From the NCBI GenBank assembly GCA_016871475.1, contig VHDG01000246.1, forward strand, positions 1 through 6,283: 6,283 bases of DNA. Direction: 5' to 3'. The position numbers and the translations under genes were made by a program. The stretch comes from Verrucomicrobiota bacterium (GTDB taxonomy: Bacteria > Verrucomicrobiota > Verrucomicrobiia > Limisphaerales > UBA11320). Numbering within the stretch: position 1 is the first letter of the stretch; every line of letters begins with the position of its first letter. The notes beneath the pieces were generated by a model. It worked only from the letters and a program-made list of their open reading frames with translations, was not told the origin of the DNA and searched no databases. This document shows positions 6,239 to 6,283 of the stretch, in pieces.

Positions 6239-6283
6239 TTAACTACGCGCGGCCGGCCGGGTCTTGGCCGCGTCGAGAATCTG
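6239..6283 (-). CDS. Probable 3' end of the gene upstream of rpsJ, unidentified
   Basis: On the minus strand the frame entering from the window edge reads QILDAAKTRPAARS and then TAA at 6241-6239. This is only 14 codons, too few to identify. The helix-like start and basic tail are plausible for a protein C-terminus, and the 34-base gap to rpsJ fits an operon. By synteny, the gene before rpsJ is often fusA or tuf; the tail is not the usual EF-Tu ending, so a translation factor such as EF-G would be a guess from position only. A second frame is also open across this stretch, so even the coding call is tentative. Confidence 0.4.
   Translation of the reverse strand, partial: QILDAAKTRPAARS

Overview
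The window is 6283 bases of ordinary-looking bacterial chromosome, moderately GC-rich. Genes are tightly packed and nothing points to mobile elements, CRISPR or RNA genes. It holds two blocks that point toward each other. Positions 1-3454 are a plus-strand block ending in tetrapyrrole-type genes. Positions 3476-6283 are a minus-strand block with a rhodanese-type envelope gene and the first four genes of the S10 ribosomal protein cluster. The best taxonomic guess is Verrucomicrobiota or a relative. This rests on the style of the HemD part, the long two-half CbiX, the twin-arginine Gfo/Idh/MocA oxidoreductase and the ribosomal proteins. It is a judgement from sequence style, not a search result.

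Plus-strand block. The 3' part of a uroporphyrinogen-III synthase gene (hemD, probably the C-terminal half of a CobA-HemD fusion) enters from the left edge. It is followed after 57 bases by an AIM24/TIGR00266-family gene. Next comes a long-form CbiX-like chelatase gene starting on an ATGA overlap, then a Gfo/Idh/MocA oxidoreductase starting on a GTGA overlap. The last three genes are therefore probably translationally coupled. HemD supplies uroporphyrinogen III and CbiX inserts Co or Fe into sirohydrochlorin, so the block suggests siroheme or cobalamin supply. No precorrin-2 dehydrogenase is visible here. The roles of the AIM24 and oxidoreductase genes in this setting are unknown.

Minus-strand block, read right to left: the tail of an unidentified upstream gene (last 14 codons), rpsJ (S10), rplC (L3), rplD (L4) and rplW (L23). 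Gaps between the four r-protein genes are only 10-14 bases. Directly after rplW is a strong intrinsic terminator (4181-4215). The usual next gene, rplB, is absent. Instead, about 130 bases further on, there is a secreted protein joining a Cys-rich YHS/TRASH-like module to a rhodanese domain. The S10 cluster is thus cut after L23 in this genome.

I found no clear new defence or mobile system. The points most worth a second look are the split S10 cluster with its terminator, the asymmetric active site of the two-half CbiX, the coupled AIM24-CbiX-oxidoreductase trio, and the metal-module/rhodanese fusion.
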